Shown one piece after another: positions 63,937 through 64,000 of a stretch of DNA of 64,000 nt. Position numbers and translations under genes: made by a program. How positions within the stretch are numbered: position 1 is the stretch's first letter; every line of letters starts with the position of its first letter. The notes beneath the pieces were generated by a model. The model made no database searches, had not been told where the DNA came from, and saw only the letters and a program-made list of their open reading frames with translations. The stretch covers positions 310,001 to 374,000 of the forward strand of contig NZ_VOHA01000003.1 in assembly GCF_007859315.1 (NCBI RefSeq), written 5' to 3'. The DNA comes from Reyranella sp. CPCC 100927 (lineage in GTDB: Bacteria > Pseudomonadota > Alphaproteobacteria > Reyranellales > Reyranellaceae).

Positions 63937-64000
63937 ATGATCAACTACAACGTCGATTCCGACGGCATCGCGACCATCACGTGGGACATGCCGGGCCGGT
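63937..64000 (+). CDS. FadJ/FadB-like multifunctional beta-oxidation enzyme (5' fragment)
   Basis: ATG at 63937 with GGAGG upstream. The visible 21 codons (MINYNVDSDGIATITWDMPG) match the start of the enoyl-CoA hydratase/3-hydroxyacyl-CoA dehydrogenase fusion protein. The gene continues off the right edge. Its position after the acyl-CoA dehydrogenase and thiolase supports the call. Confidence 0.75.
   Translation, partial: MINYNVDSDGIATITWDMPGR

Overview
This is GC-rich, densely coding proteobacterial chromosome, most likely from an alphaproteobacterium. The best evidence is a hemA-type 5-aminolevulinate synthase (the C4/Shemin heme route, typical of Alphaproteobacteria). The fabI / pdxH / CDF-transporter block, the acetoacetate decarboxylase next to a DUF3734-type patatin, and the many acyl-CoA, CoA-transferase and Liv/Tct uptake genes also fit. 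A Rhodospirillales- or Reyranella-like soil or water bacterium is my inference; no rRNA gene is present to test it. I saw no tRNA, rRNA, CRISPR array, transposase or phage gene.

Layout. 1-5.7 kb: start of a tricarballylate-dehydrogenase-like flavoprotein divergent from a GntR regulator across a 32-bp palindrome; ethanolamine ammonia-lyase eutBC; argC on the minus strand preceded by what looks like an arginine-codon leader peptide and an intrinsic terminator; an I78-type inhibitor lipoprotein. 5.9-10 kb: a poorly characterised stretch with a sigma-54-like promoter, a frameshifted DUF433 antitoxin, a Tat-lipoprotein D-amino-acid-oxidase-like enzyme whose segment order is circularly permuted, and two small unknown genes. 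10-24.4 kb: CaiB CoA-transferase, VOC protein, sulfatase, a complete liv-type ABC importer, an AhpD-like protein, aroC, fabI, pdxH, a CDF metal exporter and a LysR regulator. 24.5-29.1 kb: small oxidoreductase, DoxX and MFS genes and a PanE-like reductase.

29.2-34.4 kb is the most unusual block. After an AT-rich leader come four same-strand genes: an unrecognised protein with one membrane segment, a Twitch-type radical SAM protein with a beta-sandwich-like domain inserted inside its radical SAM core, a GT1-like glycosyltransferase and a GT2 glycosyltransferase. No substrate can be named. A 27-codon ORF in the leader is a weak candidate precursor.

34.4-49.6 kb: patatin / acetoacetate decarboxylase, Pit phosphate transporter with a possible Pho box, hemA, an ECF sigma factor with a RskA-like/cupin anti-sigma factor, an MFS-cupin-methyltransferase operon, PPK2, an Mla/MCE lipid-transport operon (permease, ATPase, MCE protein, lipoprotein) and a 3-hydroxyacyl-CoA dehydrogenase. 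49.8-64 kb: a mechanosensitive channel, a BtuF-like protein without signal peptide, a lipoprotein, a TetR regulator with a perfect operator divergent from a TctC-type binding protein, enoyl-CoA hydratase and APH-like kinase, EamA exporter, a large patatin, then a fatty-acid/branched-chain acyl-CoA oxidation operon (acyl-CoA dehydrogenase, thiolase and the start of a FadJ-like gene).

Intergenic spaces repeatedly carry long inverted-repeat elements of several families. Two distant copies of one family share flanks but have the inner segment in opposite orientation. Another forms the stop codons of both flanking convergent genes. All calls come from reading the sequence; no database search was possible.
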